From: Icerya purchasi
Lineage: Eukaryota > Arthropoda > Insecta > Hemiptera > Monophlebidae
Length of the DNA stretch: 64,000 nt
Assembly (NCBI GenBank): GCA_039619475.1
Contig: CM077115.1
Span: forward strand, 591,505,643 to 591,569,642
Reading direction: 5' to 3'
The first letter of the stretch is position 1, and every line of letters starts with the position of its first letter. Positions 42,601 to 52,600 of the stretch are shown here, piece by piece. The position numbers and the translations under genes were made by a program. The notes beneath the pieces were generated by a model. That model had not been told where the DNA came from and made no database searches. It was given only the letters and a program-made list of their open reading frames with translations.

Positions 42601-43312
42601 CAAATTTTCTTTTGATATCTGACTCCAGAAGCGTTCTTGATTGTATTTCCTCTCCTTATATTCATCCTTCTTCGGATCCAGTCACCTCACATATTCGATC
42701 CTTAATTTCTGTCCTCTCTCGTTCACGTTCATTGCATATAAGATTCCTATGGGTTCCCAGCCATGCTGGGATTCATGATAATGAGAAGGCTGACTACCTT
42801 GCTCGTTCGGCTTTGACTTCCGGGCGTCTTGTCCGACGATTTTCCTCTTCCGAATTGCTAACTATATTAAAAAAATTCAATTTGAAAATTGGAAATCTTT
42901 GTATGGTCCTTCCTTTACAAATCCGCGGTCCTTATATTTGTCTATTCAATCGTTTCCACCATCACACCTTTGGTTCTTAGACTTCCCACACCTTTGTCGT
43001 TCTACTATATCTTCTCTTTGTCGCCTTCGCTTTGGTCACAGCTGTCTCCCTGCTTCTCTTTATCGGTTTTCTATTACTTCTCTTCCTCTCTGTCCATTAT
43101 GTGTAGATAACACACTCGATTGTGATGCTGATCGCATTTTCTTTGAGTGTGCATCTTTGTCTTCCGAAAGATTGGTACTATACTCAGATCTACTATCGCT
43201 TAATATCCTCACGCCGTACTGTGCTTTCTTTATCCTCGCCTTCTCCTCACTGTCTGTTGTCCCTGCTATTGCTAAATTATTGTCTTTAATCCGCGACCGT
43301 ATAAACATTTAA
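39656..43312 (+). pseudogene. S-B ORF2: endonuclease, RT, RNase H, heavily mutated
   Basis: Begins ATG 39656 with IKILQWNCRSVRANK. The endonuclease (to about 40270) has a deletion of about nine residues after LLDIF, and a TAG at 40028-40030 falls at the Trp codon of the DWNA motif. Other landmarks are SSIDLTFSSP, TFGSDHVPVIV and the linker WWNANCSLAYQ. A frameshift lies near 40660. RT: FTISELFAAFSKNINSSPVL, FIIVPIPK, NNMYRFRPGRGPSDCV, then TAA (41272-41274), AAFVDVSSAFDSVH (motif A), a TAA before HGLPQGSCLSPTLFN (motif B) and FADDILLY (motif C, about 41588). A further frameshift lies near 41700. RNase H has ISDSRSVLD and WVPSHAGIHDNEKADYLA (42612-42980), then a shift to the frame ending at 43312 in LIRDRINI. 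At least six disabling changes. Confidence 0.88.
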
Positions 43313-43330
43313 GCGAATCCTTCATCCTTT

Positions 43331-43855
43331 TCTTATCTTAATATTTTGGTTCCCCGCCGCCTTTACTTGGTGCATTGTGATACGGATTCGGTACTTTTGG
43401 AGCTATCTTTTGTTCGACGTTCGAGGTAGAAATTATTCTTCGATTTATTCATCAATTCTCGGCTTCTCAAACGTCGATATATTTTACATCGCCGCTTTGT
43501 CGTGTCTTGGTTGCTTATTTGGCCGATACCAAAAATCCCCGAGTTCAGTGGCGTAATCGTCGAGTACACGGTCGCGCTGGGGTAGAGACGGTATAGTGTC
43601 TGAGTGGTAGTGGTCAGCAGCTAAGACAATAATATGCGCGTGCGGCAAGAAGCGCTAAATAAGGTGAGCCGAGTAATGTCGAGCCGCGAGATTGTTATAA
43701 AAACCCGTAATGGCAGGGCAAAGAAAACGGGCGGGGGTAAGCTTATTCGCGCGCGTGATAATTGTTAATTTTAATTCCTCGCGTTAACTAATTAGTACAT
43801 CGTATCGTAATCGACGCGGCTGGTCGTCGTCAAGCGCGGAACTTTTTTTTTTTTT
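43331..43855. other. Sequence between S-B and S-C, comparatively GC-rich
   Basis: About 525 bases with noticeably more CG dinucleotides than the flanks (for example 43640-43840). No frame or repeat is recognised. Part may be the S-B 3' UTR, part pre-insertion host DNA. Confidence 0.35.
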
Positions 43856-43912
43856 TTTGGGTTTGTCATAAAGACATTGGCCCAAGAAGAGGGAGAAGAA
43901 TGAGAAGCGGAA

Positions 43913-46632
43913 TCAGATGTTTATGCGATCAGATATGGAAGATAGGAAAGACTCAAGTGCTGGAATGACCGAGGGTGATGGCAAGGTGAGGACTAAAGCT
44001 GCGCAATACGGAGTTGGAAGACCAATTGACAAAAGTGAAGAGTAAAAGGAAGAACGTTCGGAAGCGATGTAGGTGCACTCAAACAAAATGTGATTATCGT
44101 CACCTATAAAGTTGTGAGAGGAAGGGTGTAGGAGACAGTGAGGAGAGGGGACCAGAGAAAATCGAAATAGGGAAGCAGGAAGCAAACTGTGCCCAAAGCA
44201 TAGGCGAAAGATTGCAGAGAGAGTTGAACGCCGCATGGAGGGAAAATTGAAAAACCATGGATAAGACGGTAGATTAGGCTGGATAAAGAGAAAAAAGGAA
44301 TCCGGATTTGAGAATGAGGAGGAATACGAATTTAACCATAGTTTGGAATGAGCTGAAGTGGAGAGGAGATTAATATTATGAGATGAAAAGACGCTGAGGA
44401 ATTCACCGGTAGAAGAGGATGAACGAGCTAGTGTATCGGCCGACTCGTTACCCTCGATTCCAGAGTGGCCAGGAATCCACAGTAGGTCAATTTGGATAGA
44501 GTGAGAAAGGAAAATGTTGTGAATAAGAGAGCGTATGAGAAGGATTATGTAATCAACAGAGGAAGAAGGAAAAGAAGAGGAGATGGCTTGAAGAACGCTG
44601 TGGGAATCCGATATAATAAGGACTTCATGCGAAATTAGGGAAGAAGCAACAAAAAGGACGGCACGCAGGATGGCAGTAGACTCGGCATAGAACACTGAAC
44701 AAAGGGAAAGAAGTTCGAAGGTTTCGAAATAATTTGAGGAAGGACAAAAGAAGGCCGAGCCAACTCCATTGGGTCCTTTGGAACCGTCAGTAAAGATCGC
44801 AAAATGATTAGGGAAAAGAGAGCCAACGGTGTTTAAGAATTCTGATTGGACAACATGATGAAGGAGAGGTTTGTTAGGGCAAGTTAGAAATAAACAATTA
44901 ATAGGATGTAGGTGTGTGGAAAAATTGGAAGAAAAGTATGGCAACTTGTCGTATGAATAAATATAAGGAGAAAACTGAGAGAGCCGGGTGGAAATGAGAG
45001 ATAGTATTGGCGTTTTGTTGGTGGCAAATCGCCAGTTGCGGTGGATATAAGAATAGGAATTAACAAGGGAAGAAGAAGAAATAGGAAGACGTTTGATTAA
45101 AAAGCGGTAACCCAGAAAGGACCTTCGAATGAAAAGAGGAGGGATGAGTGATTCGGCACGTAGAGCGGGGATAGGAGTAGACTTTCTAGCTCCCAGACAG
45201 AGACGAAGACAAACATTTTGAACACGGTCTAGTTTGGAGAGCAAGGATCTGGAGGAATTTCCATATATAAAACAACAGTAATCAAGGATAGAACGAATAA
45301 AGGATTTGTAGAACATTAGTAGAATGCATGGATCTTCACCCCAATCAGTATGGGAAAGAGACTTTATCAGGTTGAGCCGTTTGAGGGAAGACAGATAGAG
45401 ATGGTTGATGTGATTATGGAACGAAAGGCGACTGTCTAGAAAAATACCTAAATAACGGAAAGAGGAAGAAAGAGGGATTGCAACGTTATTGATGACGAGG
45501 CTAATTAGGGAGGGGTCAAAAGGACGGAGAGTAAACACAACAACAGAGGATTTAACGGATGAAATTGAAAGATGTATATTTGATAGAGAATTTTCTAATG
45601 ATGTTAAAGAATTTTGGAGCTGCGAGCTAGCGACCGAAATATTACGATGAGAGGAGTAAATGAGGATATCATCGGCATAAAAAAGAGAAGGTGAACTTAG
45701 AGAAATGGAAGCAATATTGATAAAATAGATGTTGAACAGTGTTGGACTAAGACAGGAACCTTGCGGCAATCCGCAGAATACTGACCTAATGTAGGTTTTA
45801 GAAGGAGTAGAAAGAATAACAGTTCTGCATTTGAAAAGATCACTAATAAGGGAAGAGAAGTGAGCGGGAATATTAAAGGAAAGCATTATCTCAAACAAAG
45901 TAAGGAGGTGAACATTGTCGAAGGCCGCAGTGATATCAACAAAAGAAGCAACAAGAAATTCTTTACGGATGAATGCCGCGTAGACGTCTACCAAGAACGA
46001 ACTGATACAATCCGGGGGGCCGCGACCAGGGCGAAAACCATACATGTTGTTAGGCAGTAAATCGTTACGTTCGAGCCACCAGACAAGACGTCTGTTAATT
46101 AAGCTTTCGAAAAGCTTTCTAACGCAAGAAGCAAGAGAAATTGGACGAAGAGCTGAAGAATTAAGCTTTGGGATCGGGATGATGATAAAGGTATTCCAAG
46201 AGGAAGGAGTGGAGCAGGAACGAAGAAAGGAGTTAAATAAGTTCAAAAGGAACCGAAGAGAGTACTCAGAGAGGTTTTTGAGAATGGGGAAGGAAATTCC
46301 ATCTTTTCCAGGCGAGGAATTCCCTGAATTACGTAAGGATGCTTCTAATTCTGTAAAAGTAAATGGAGAAACCAAAAAATGTGAGGAGGTGGAAGTGGAC
46401 GGCACGAAACAGGATTCTTGAAAGTTTAGAACATAACTGGGAGCTATAGAATTCAAAAAAGGGATTAATTTATCGGGAGAAAGATTCTGATTAGAAGGGC
46501 GTGGGGAGAGAGAGGACTTAAAGGACTTGGCCATACTCCAGATACGAGAAACAGGAGTCGAGCGTGAAAAGGAAGAACAGAAGCTTTTCCATGAATTTCT
46601 TTTCGCCATTTTCAAGGTAAATCTAGCTTTCG
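43913..46632 (-). CDS. S-C ORF2 C-terminal three quarters: RT and RNase H (uninterrupted segment)
   Basis: An open frame of about 900 codons lies between a frameshift near 46630 and the stop at 43913; it has no proper start of its own and is a fragment of ORF2. RT blocks: ASLRNSGNSSPGKDGISFPI, FIIIPIPK, NNMYGFRPGRGPPDC, SFVDITAAFDNVH (motif A), CGLPQGSCLSPTLFN (motif B), FYADDILIYSS (motif C) and FRYLGIFLDSRLSF. RNase H: FAIFTDGSKGPNG (Asp), FYAESTAILRAV (Glu), IISDSHSVLQAI (Asp) and LLWIPGHSGIEGNESADTL (His/Asp). All usual catalytic residues are retained. A Cys/His C-terminal region and the SSISDRINI end follow. The best-preserved family S enzyme segment here, but cut off from its endonuclease. 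Confidence 0.88.
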
Positions 46633-47130
46633 AAATTGGCTCGTTTATGGGCGATAAAGTTGTTGGGAGTGGGGGAGGAACGGAAAGTTCTAAATGTAGA
46701 TAAACTAAGGTCGAAAGCAACTTTACAATCTTGGTTCCACCACAAGGAGGAAGACATTTTGGAGTTTTTATGGGCAGAAGCTCGAACGGGAGGGGAAGAA
46801 CAAGTTAAAGCAGCAGAGACGGAGTCAATGAAGAAATCATATTGAGAGGAAGGATTCAAGTTTGTTGGGATTGAAGAAAGTGAGGAATAAACAAGAGAAC
46901 GAAAGTTGGACCAATCTACTTTAGAAAGGATCCACTTTGGAATCTGAAGACTGTTAGGAGGAGATGGAGAGGGATTTCATTGAAGGAAATAATTATAGGA
47001 GTGTGATCGCTACCAAAGGTACCGTCCAACGTACTCCACGAACAGCTAAGACTGAGACCAGGAGATGTAAAGGAAAGATCAATAGAGCTAAGAGAGGAGT
47101 GACTTCGGATACAAGTAGGGGAACCATCAT
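46623..47130 (-). pseudogene. S-C ORF2: end of endonuclease and linker
   Basis: The frame from 47130 reads DGSPTCIRSHSSLSSIDLSF, TLDGTFGSDHTPIII (the SDH catalytic block) and continues to about 46960, where the frame changes. It resumes as IPKWILSKVDWSNF and NPSSQYDFFIDSVSAAL, then SSSLWWNQDCKVAFDLSLST, to a second shift near 46630 where the RT-containing frame takes over. The upstream neighbour residues (LFLLN) lie beyond the inserted element, at 50491-50510. Confidence 0.82.
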
Positions 47131-47162
47131 TTTTTTTTTTTTTAAATAAATAAGTTGTGGGT

Positions 47163-47192
47163 CTCACTGGGCAAGTATGCCCGTTGCGTGAG
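47163..47192 (-). promoter_or_regulatory. 3'-terminal hairpin of L-1
   Basis: On the plus strand CTCAC and GTGAG enclose GGGCA-agta-TGCCC. The same double stem is at 55887-55916 in L-2, with the nearby CACAACTTATTTA box also conserved. It lies just before the poly(A), where CR1/L2-type RTs are thought to recognise their RNA. Confidence 0.65.
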
Positions 47193-47489
47193 TGCCAAAC
47201 ACTCTTATTATCGTTTATTCTAGTAAATAAAATTACAATTGATCATTCTTACTACTTAGATCGAACGTATTAAACCAAAAAAATAAAAAATAAAAATAAA
47301 TAAAATATATCAATCAACGCAATTATATACATAAATAGCACAACAATACACCCGTACATAGGGACCGCTTACATATTACATTAATATACAGGAAAGAAAA
47401 AGAAGGGAAACTGGTAAATAGATGGTCTAAAAGAGCCCTAAAAATGCAGCAATAAAAAATAAATGGAAAGGAGGATGCAGCAAAATTCC

Positions 47490-50468
47490 TTAATCTTTGC
47501 ACCATTCTTTCAACCACTTCCTTACTTCCCTCTTCCATACACCAATTTGTTTTTCGTTTATTATGTGACTGGGCATAGTACTCATTAATTTAATTAAAAC
47601 CGAATCATCTGTATTGTCGATTCGTAGATTTACCCCTCTAGGATGAATGTAACAGGTATTATTTTGATTCCTTGTTAGTCGAGTTTTTGGTCTGGAAGGT
47701 AACTTTACGTTATTGCATTTAAATTCAAGTAATCTGTAATAATAATAATGCATTTTGGGAGACATTTCATTATTTTCCTTCCACCAGGTTGATGTAGTAT
47801 CACTCCGTTTCCAATGAGGTAGTATAAGTTTCAAACCCCTTTTCTGAATTTTGCCTATTTTATTGATTTCCGTTTTTTTAGCCTCACCCCATATTTGGAT
47901 CCCATATAAAATTCTAGACATTATTAATGCATTAAAGTATATCCGTAATGTTCCATATGAAAGAACCGTCTTCAGTTTATATAACGCTGGAATTGACTGT
48001 CTTATTTTCGAATTTAAGTTTTGTATGTGCTTTTTCCAGTTCAATGATTTATCGATATATATTCCTAGATATTTAAAATCTGTTACATTCACTAGAGGTG
48101 GACATGAACATGGGTGAGTGATTTTATTCCCGTACCGTTCATGTAAGCATTCATTATTATGTATACTGATTCGCGGGTGGTGACTCATATGTTTAGAGAT
48201 ATTACGAATATGGAGTAGTTTTGATTTATTTACATTTATACATAACCTCCTGTCATGCGCCCATTTACTGAGATTATCGACATCCTGCTGCAGTAATTTT
48301 TTCGCCATCTCTAGATTTTTATGTTCCATTAATAATGCGATGTCATCGGCAAATACATAAACCTTTGCATTTTTGATGTGATTATATAATGAGTTCGTGT
48401 ATATAAGAAATAGAATAGGAGCCAGTATTGTACCCTGACCTACTCCATATCGATTCACCTTTTCATTACTAATATTACCTGCAATTTTTACTACGCTTCT
48501 CCTGTTTTGCAAATAATTCTTAAACCACAATAATTGATTATTTACAATGCCCATATCTTCTAAATCTTTAATAAGCAGATCATGGTCAACTAGATCAAAA
48601 GCTTTAGCTAAGTCTATAAAGGTAATTATAAATTGGTTCCCCCTCGATAATCCTGTGTTTATCTCATTTACAAACGTTCTTAGTAAAGTAACGGTGGATC
48701 TTTTTTCTCTAAATCCGTGTTGGTTTTCATAGAGCAGATTGTTTTTTTCCACGTAATTCCTTAAATGTTTGCCGATATACTGTTCTAGAATTTTAGCTAT
48801 TACAGGCATTATTGTTATTGGGTGATAGTTTTCGGTTTGGTTTTGAGCCCCCTTCTTATATATCGGTCTAATAATACCTCTTTTGAGCCCATCAGGGATG
48901 CACGCTTCCTTAATTGAGCGATTGACCATACAGGTTAAAATAGGAGTTAACAACTTTGAGTTTTGTTTAATGTCTTTCACCCTAATCTCGTCCCATCCTG
49001 GTGCTTTGTGAATTTTTAGATCGTTAATTATTTCTTCTATTTGAGAAACATTTGCAAGTGGAATGAAGAATGAGGTCATATTTAACTTGTCAACGTTAGT
49101 ACTCAGTAACTGAATGTCACAAGTGTGTCTATGCTCTTCTACCGAACGTACGATGTTTTCGCTAAATTGTTCAGCTACTGTTGAACTATCCCCAAAATGT
49201 TTAGTAATGAAATCATCTACTGTCGTTTTGTTTTTTTTACTAACAATGTTATTGATTATACCCCATGTTTTTTTGCTATCGTTGTTTGCCATCACTATTT
49301 GTCTTTGATAATACTTCTGCTTGGCATTCCTTATTTCTGTTTTAACTAAATTCCGATATTTTTTGAACAGATTTTTATATCTCACGCTAGTTCTATTTCC
49401 TTTACTGAGTTTAAAGTATTGATCTCTGATTTTCACAAAATTAATTATTTTCTGACTCATCCATTCGTTTTTAGAATTATATTTACATCCCCTTTTCCCC
49501 TCACTCACCACCACTTTGCAATCTTTATATATGTTTTGGAACACTGAACGAAAACGATGATATACGTCTCCTACCGTTGAGGAGTTACTTACTTTGCTCC
49601 AGGTATAATTACTAATTTGGTTCTGCAATCTTCCTTCTTCAAAAACACATTTCAGAGGATTTTTATAATAAGTTATTTTCCGGTTCGCTATACGAAAAGC
49701 ACTGCATATGATATAATGGTCAGATATTTTCGTATTGACTATTCCCGAAGTAATTTCGTTAGTTTTAAACTTCATAAAGATATTATCTATGCATGACTGA
49801 GTACTTCTATCCATCCGATCTTCTTCCCTTGTAATTCCACTTATTAACTGTATCCCTCCTGACCCATAAATTACGTTTAGTAAGTTCTCCGTCTGAGCAT
49901 TATGAAGAAGTAAATTAATATTGAAATCCCCACATATCAAAAAATTATCCTTATTATTTAGGTTTTTTAAAAGCGTTGCGGTTTCTTTTATGAATTCACC
50001 TACATTTTTACTTGGAGATCGATAAACAGCAATTAAACGTAAAAAATTGTTAACGCCCATATCTATATCTACCATCACCAGATCCATGCTTGACCTATTT
50101 TTAACCTCCACAATATTACATCTAAAATTATCATTTACGAACACAAATATCCCTCCGTTATACCCCTTTGGTCTTTGTAATGCAATCTTTGTGAAGCCCG
50201 CTATATTATATAAATTTAATTCAAACTCGCTTATATTTATTTCTGTTAGTGCAATGGCGCTTAAAGGTGTCATGCGAATGTAGCTTAAAAATTCATCCCA
50301 GTTACGCCGGACAGTTCTTATGTTCAGGTGCAGCACATGAAACAGTTCGACGTTTATTTTTAATGTATTATCTGGGTTTAGTACCCTGTTTATATTATCC
50401 GTCCATTTTTTAATATCACTGTAGTTTGTACAATTAATCCTATTCCCGCACTGCATCGGTGGAGTCAT
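47490..50468 (-). CDS. L-1 ORF2: endonuclease and reverse transcriptase (intact)
   Basis: About 992 codons from the first ATG at 50468; an upstream GTG extends the open frame to 50483. Endonuclease: LHLNIRTVRRNWDEFL, LTEINISEFEL, GYNGGIFVFV, RLIAVYRSP, LICGDFNINLLLHN, QSCIDNIFMK and KISDHYIICSAF. RT: KIHKAPGWDEIRVKDIK, IRPIYKKGAQNQTENYHPIT, ENQHGFREKRSTV, TFIDLAKAFDLVDH (motif A), YGVGQGTILAPILFLIYTN (motif B), YVFADDIALLME (motif C) and FKYLGIYIDKSLNW. There is no RNase H, as usual for CR1/L2/Jockey-type elements. The C-terminus WKREVRKWLKEWCKD is shared with L-2. All catalytic motifs look intact, but the copy lacks its own 5' region and promoter. Confidence 0.9.
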   Translation of the reverse strand: MTPPMQCGNRINCTNYSDIKKWTDNINRVLNPDNTLKINVELFHVLHLNIRTVRRNWDEFLSYIRMTPLSAIALTEINISEFELNLYNIAGFTKIALQRPKGYNGGIFVFVNDNFRCNIVEVKNRSSMDLVMVDIDMGVNNFLRLIAVYRSPSKNVGEFIKETATLLKNLNNKDNFLICGDFNINLLLHNAQTENLLNVIYGSGGIQLISGITREEDRMDRSTQSCIDNIFMKFKTNEITSGIVNTKISDHYIICSAFRIANRKITYYKNPLKCVFEEGRLQNQISNYTWSKVSNSSTVGDVYHRFRSVFQNIYKDCKVVVSEGKRGCKYNSKNEWMSQKIINFVKIRDQYFKLSKGNRTSVRYKNLFKKYRNLVKTEIRNAKQKYYQRQIVMANNDSKKTWGIINNIVSKKNKTTVDDFITKHFGDSSTVAEQFSENIVRSVEEHRHTCDIQLLSTNVDKLNMTSFFIPLANVSQIEEIINDLKIHKAPGWDEIRVKDIKQNSKLLTPILTCMVNRSIKEACIPDGLKRGIIRPIYKKGAQNQTENYHPITIMPVIAKILEQYIGKHLRNYVEKNNLLYENQHGFREKRSTVTLLRTFVNEINTGLSRGNQFIITFIDLAKAFDLVDHDLLIKDLEDMGIVNNQLLWFKNYLQNRRSVVKIAGNISNEKVNRYGVGQGTILAPILFLIYTNSLYNHIKNAKVYVFADDIALLMEHKNLEMAKKLLQQDVDNLSKWAHDRRLCINVNKSKLLHIRNISKHMSHHPRISIHNNECLHERYGNKITHPCSCPPLVNVTDFKYLGIYIDKSLNWKKHIQNLNSKIRQSIPALYKLKTVLSYGTLRIYFNALIMSRILYGIQIWGEAKKTEINKIGKIQKRGLKLILPHWKRSDTTSTWWKENNEMSPKMHYYYYRLLEFKCNNVKLPSRPKTRLTRNQNNTCYIHPRGVNLRIDNTDDSVLIKLMSTMPSHIINEKQIGVWKREVRKWLKEWCKD

Positions 50469-50490
50469 ATTTGAGAGGAACACTTGAAAA

Positions 50491-50631
50491 CATTTAGGAG
50501 GAACAGGTCATTTTGGAGGATAAAATTCTCTAAAATCGTGCCATTGCTGTTGTAAGAATTACAACCCCAGAGGGGTGAATGGGCGTTCCAATCACCGCCA
50601 ATGAGGAATGGGGAAGAAAGTGAGTTACTAA
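50491..50631 (-). pseudogene. S-C ORF2: middle of endonuclease, stranded between insertions
   Basis: A 141-base island. The minus strand reads SNSLSSPFLIGGDWNAHSPL, then WGCNSYNSNGTILENFIL and QNDLFLLN, i.e. the GDWNA catalytic block. It connects upstream with LRNFPFQTLTN at 55964 and onward and downstream with DGSPT at 47130. The equivalent region of S-B is at 40000-40130. Confidence 0.85.
50624..50631. repeat. Target duplication of L-2, left copy (imperfect)
   Basis: GTTACTAA, matching GTTAGTAA at 55956-55963 with one difference. Its position agrees with the break in the S-C endonuclease frame. Confidence 0.65.
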
Positions 50632-50774
50632 TTGTGTTCGAAGTGAGTCTATTATTTCCGCGTTGTTATAGCTTATCAGCGTTATTATCAAATGTCGTAG
50701 TCAACTAAAGTAAGATTATCGTATTTCTTTACATATTCAATTATAATAACACAAATACTTTTTTTTTCTCTAAA

Positions 50775-51521
50775 ATGACTAGAGCAAAAAAAGCCAAACG
50801 GCAAATTAGTAACACTAGCAATGAAACCTCCAACGAGGAACAAGTATCCGAAGGTATAAAATCACTAAAAAAAGATATGGCCGAATTCAAGAAATTTTTC
50901 GATTTCCTATCGGAGAAATACGACACGTTGATTGAGAGCAACAATTCATTTAAAAGTGAAATTAAAGCGCTTCGCGAGCAGGTTTCAACCCTGACGGACG
51001 AGGTTCGTCGGAAAGATAATGAGATTGCGGAGTTAAACAACATTACGGTCCGTGAGCTGGAACAATATAATAGAAGAGGGAATGTCGAACTTCATGGAGT
51101 TTCTGAACTCCCCAACGAAAATCTACCCGATATACTCATACAGGTAGGGAAGAAATTAGAAGTGGACATTCAGGAAGGAGACATCGATGCGATTCATCGT
51201 GTGCCATCGAGGAACGAGCGAACTCCTAGGCTTATTATCGCGAAACCGGGAAGACGAATCGCTGACGTGTTGTTAAACAATCGGAAAAAGAGTGCAATAC
51301 TGGATAAAGAAATAACGAGTGCGGACACACAAATGAGGATTTATGTAAATGAAAACTTGTCACCGTACTATAAACATCTTTTATGGAAAGCAAAACAGCG
51401 GGCTAAAATATTGCAATACAGCTTCGTGTGGACAAAACGTGGCAAGATTCTTGTGAAAAGGAATCCAGATGAACGCACAATTAGAATAAGAACCGACGAA
51501 GATGTAAATAAATTGCTATAA
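50775..51521 (+). CDS. L-2 ORF1: coiled-coil protein with FP-like C-terminal domain
   Basis: 248 codons from ATG 50775. A polar N-terminus (residues 1-30) is followed by a probable coiled coil at about 28-95 with heptad-like Leu/Ile spacing (IKSLKKDMAEFKKFFDFLSE, ALREQVSTLTDEV, EIAELNN). Then come a conserved core with RRGNVELHGVSELPNENL, a DAIHRVPSRN block and RLIIAKPGRR, and a C-terminal domain with YVNENLSPYYKHLLWKAKQR and FVWTKRGKILVK. This C-terminal domain resembles the FP-protein domain that insect genome annotations often report in LINE ORF1 proteins. The likely role is RNA binding and multimerisation in the retrotransposon particle. The frame is intact. L-1 lacks this ORF. Confidence 0.82.
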   Translation: MTRAKKAKRQISNTSNETSNEEQVSEGIKSLKKDMAEFKKFFDFLSEKYDTLIESNNSFKSEIKALREQVSTLTDEVRRKDNEIAELNNITVRELEQYNRRGNVELHGVSELPNENLPDILIQVGKKLEVDIQEGDIDAIHRVPSRNERTPRLIIAKPGRRIADVLLNNRKKSAILDKEITSADTQMRIYVNENLSPYYKHLLWKAKQRAKILQYSFVWTKRGKILVKRNPDERTIRIRTDEDVNKLL

Positions 51522-52600
51522 ATCGTTTAAATGTAAATATTCGACTAATTCTTTAATATGTGCGACAACTTTAGATTCGTTATCTTTTTTGCTTTTATTT
51601 TAACTCGAATTAATAATACAAGCGTAAATGTGGTCATCTTCGGGTGTGCAAGAGTGAATGTGGTATGTGTGCGTCGCGTCGTTATACATCGCCGGCTGGT
51701 CAACGATGTGATGGCGGAGCAGGTAGCGTGTACGCGAGGAGGTGGTAAGAAGGGTATTTTGATTCTTATAAGAGTACTGTGCAAAATTTTAGATGTGCCG
51801 TGTGCAGTGTGTGTTGTGTGTTGATGTTTGTAAATTTGTCTGCGCACTGTTAAGGATGTACAGGTGGAGTACGGCGGGTTGGCAGTGCATTTTTGTTGAT
51901 GAGTTATATAGGTTAGGCTGCAGACGGGTGGTTAGTTTATGTAATGGGTACTGCTTGGTAAGTGCGGGAAGTAAGTGCAGCTGATGGAAGCTAAGGATTT
52001 TGACAGGAGAGAGAAGTGTGAGCGTGATTTAGCAGCAAGTGCAGCGGTCGCCATGCCGGTGATGTATCTTCATGGTGTGCGATTTCGTGCGGTGGCGGGC
52101 GTTTTGTTGCTATTTTCTATTTTCTTCGTCTCTTCTGTTTCAGATATACTCTTTGCGACTAATCAACTCGTTGTCTATATGCATACAGTGTTCAGTGCGG
52201 TAATTTGTAAAAGGTGTGAGAGTGTGCGAAATTGTTTTTTGGTATACAGGTGTAATGTGTGTAAGTGTGTGTGTATGCGTGCGTATGTACGCGCGCGCGT
52301 GTATTTATATATATTTATACTAGTGTAACTACTGATAAGTTCGGCGATAAATTATTTAACATCGATAACCGTTGCCCGCGTAAAACCTGTAGTAGCATAA
52401 TATTTGTTTAAATACGATCAATTCGCTTCTTCTGTACCATCCCGTAATGTTCCTCTAAGGCCGCCATTGAAGCAATATTTTAAAGAAAGTAAAGTGTTGA
52501 GTATACATTTATATATGGATGGGTTTCGTTCATAATCATACTAGCAGACCACTTTTTTTATTTTTTTTACTGTTTCTTCTTCTTTTCTTTTCGTTAAAAA
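51522..52600 (+). other. L-2 spacer between ORF1 and ORF2
   Basis: About 1.08 kb without a recognisable protein. Part of the strand (51640-52320) is rich in TGTG/GCGTGT motifs, including a GTGTGTGTATGCGTGCGT-like run near 52260-52300. Small frames here (51558-51824, 51793-51984, 51975-52328) look like by-products of that composition. The spacer is unusually long for a CR1/L2 element and might contain an internal promoter or unrelated captured DNA. Confidence 0.4.

Larger units (their letters stand above)
37120..43330 (+). mobile_element. S-B: near-full-length family S element, inactivated
   Basis: ORF1 (37120-39338) and ORF2 (39656-43312) occur in normal order with a 317-base spacer. A 5'-truncated family S relative lies inside ORF1 at about 37729-38381. 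Multiple nonsense mutations and frameshifts affect ORF2. The 3' boundary is uncertain, since no poly(A) is visible right after the ORF2 stop. S-B and the minus-strand S-C meet tail to tail across about 520 bases of other sequence. Confidence 0.85.
47131..50490 (-). mobile_element. CR1/L2-group element L-1, 5'-truncated, inserted in S-C
   Basis: Minus strand. It begins about 22 bases before the ORF2 ATG (50468) and ends in A-residues (T-run 47130-47143), so the ORF1 region is missing. It lies between the LFLLN and DGSPT codons of the S-C endonuclease; the short ATG-containing target overlap merges with the tail, so any duplication is at most about five bases. Its 3' end carries the hairpin shared with L-2. 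Confidence 0.88.

Noticed and set aside
51545..52328. Several small frames in the L-2 spacer
   Set aside because: They arise from TG-rich sequence, overlap on both strands and show no motif.
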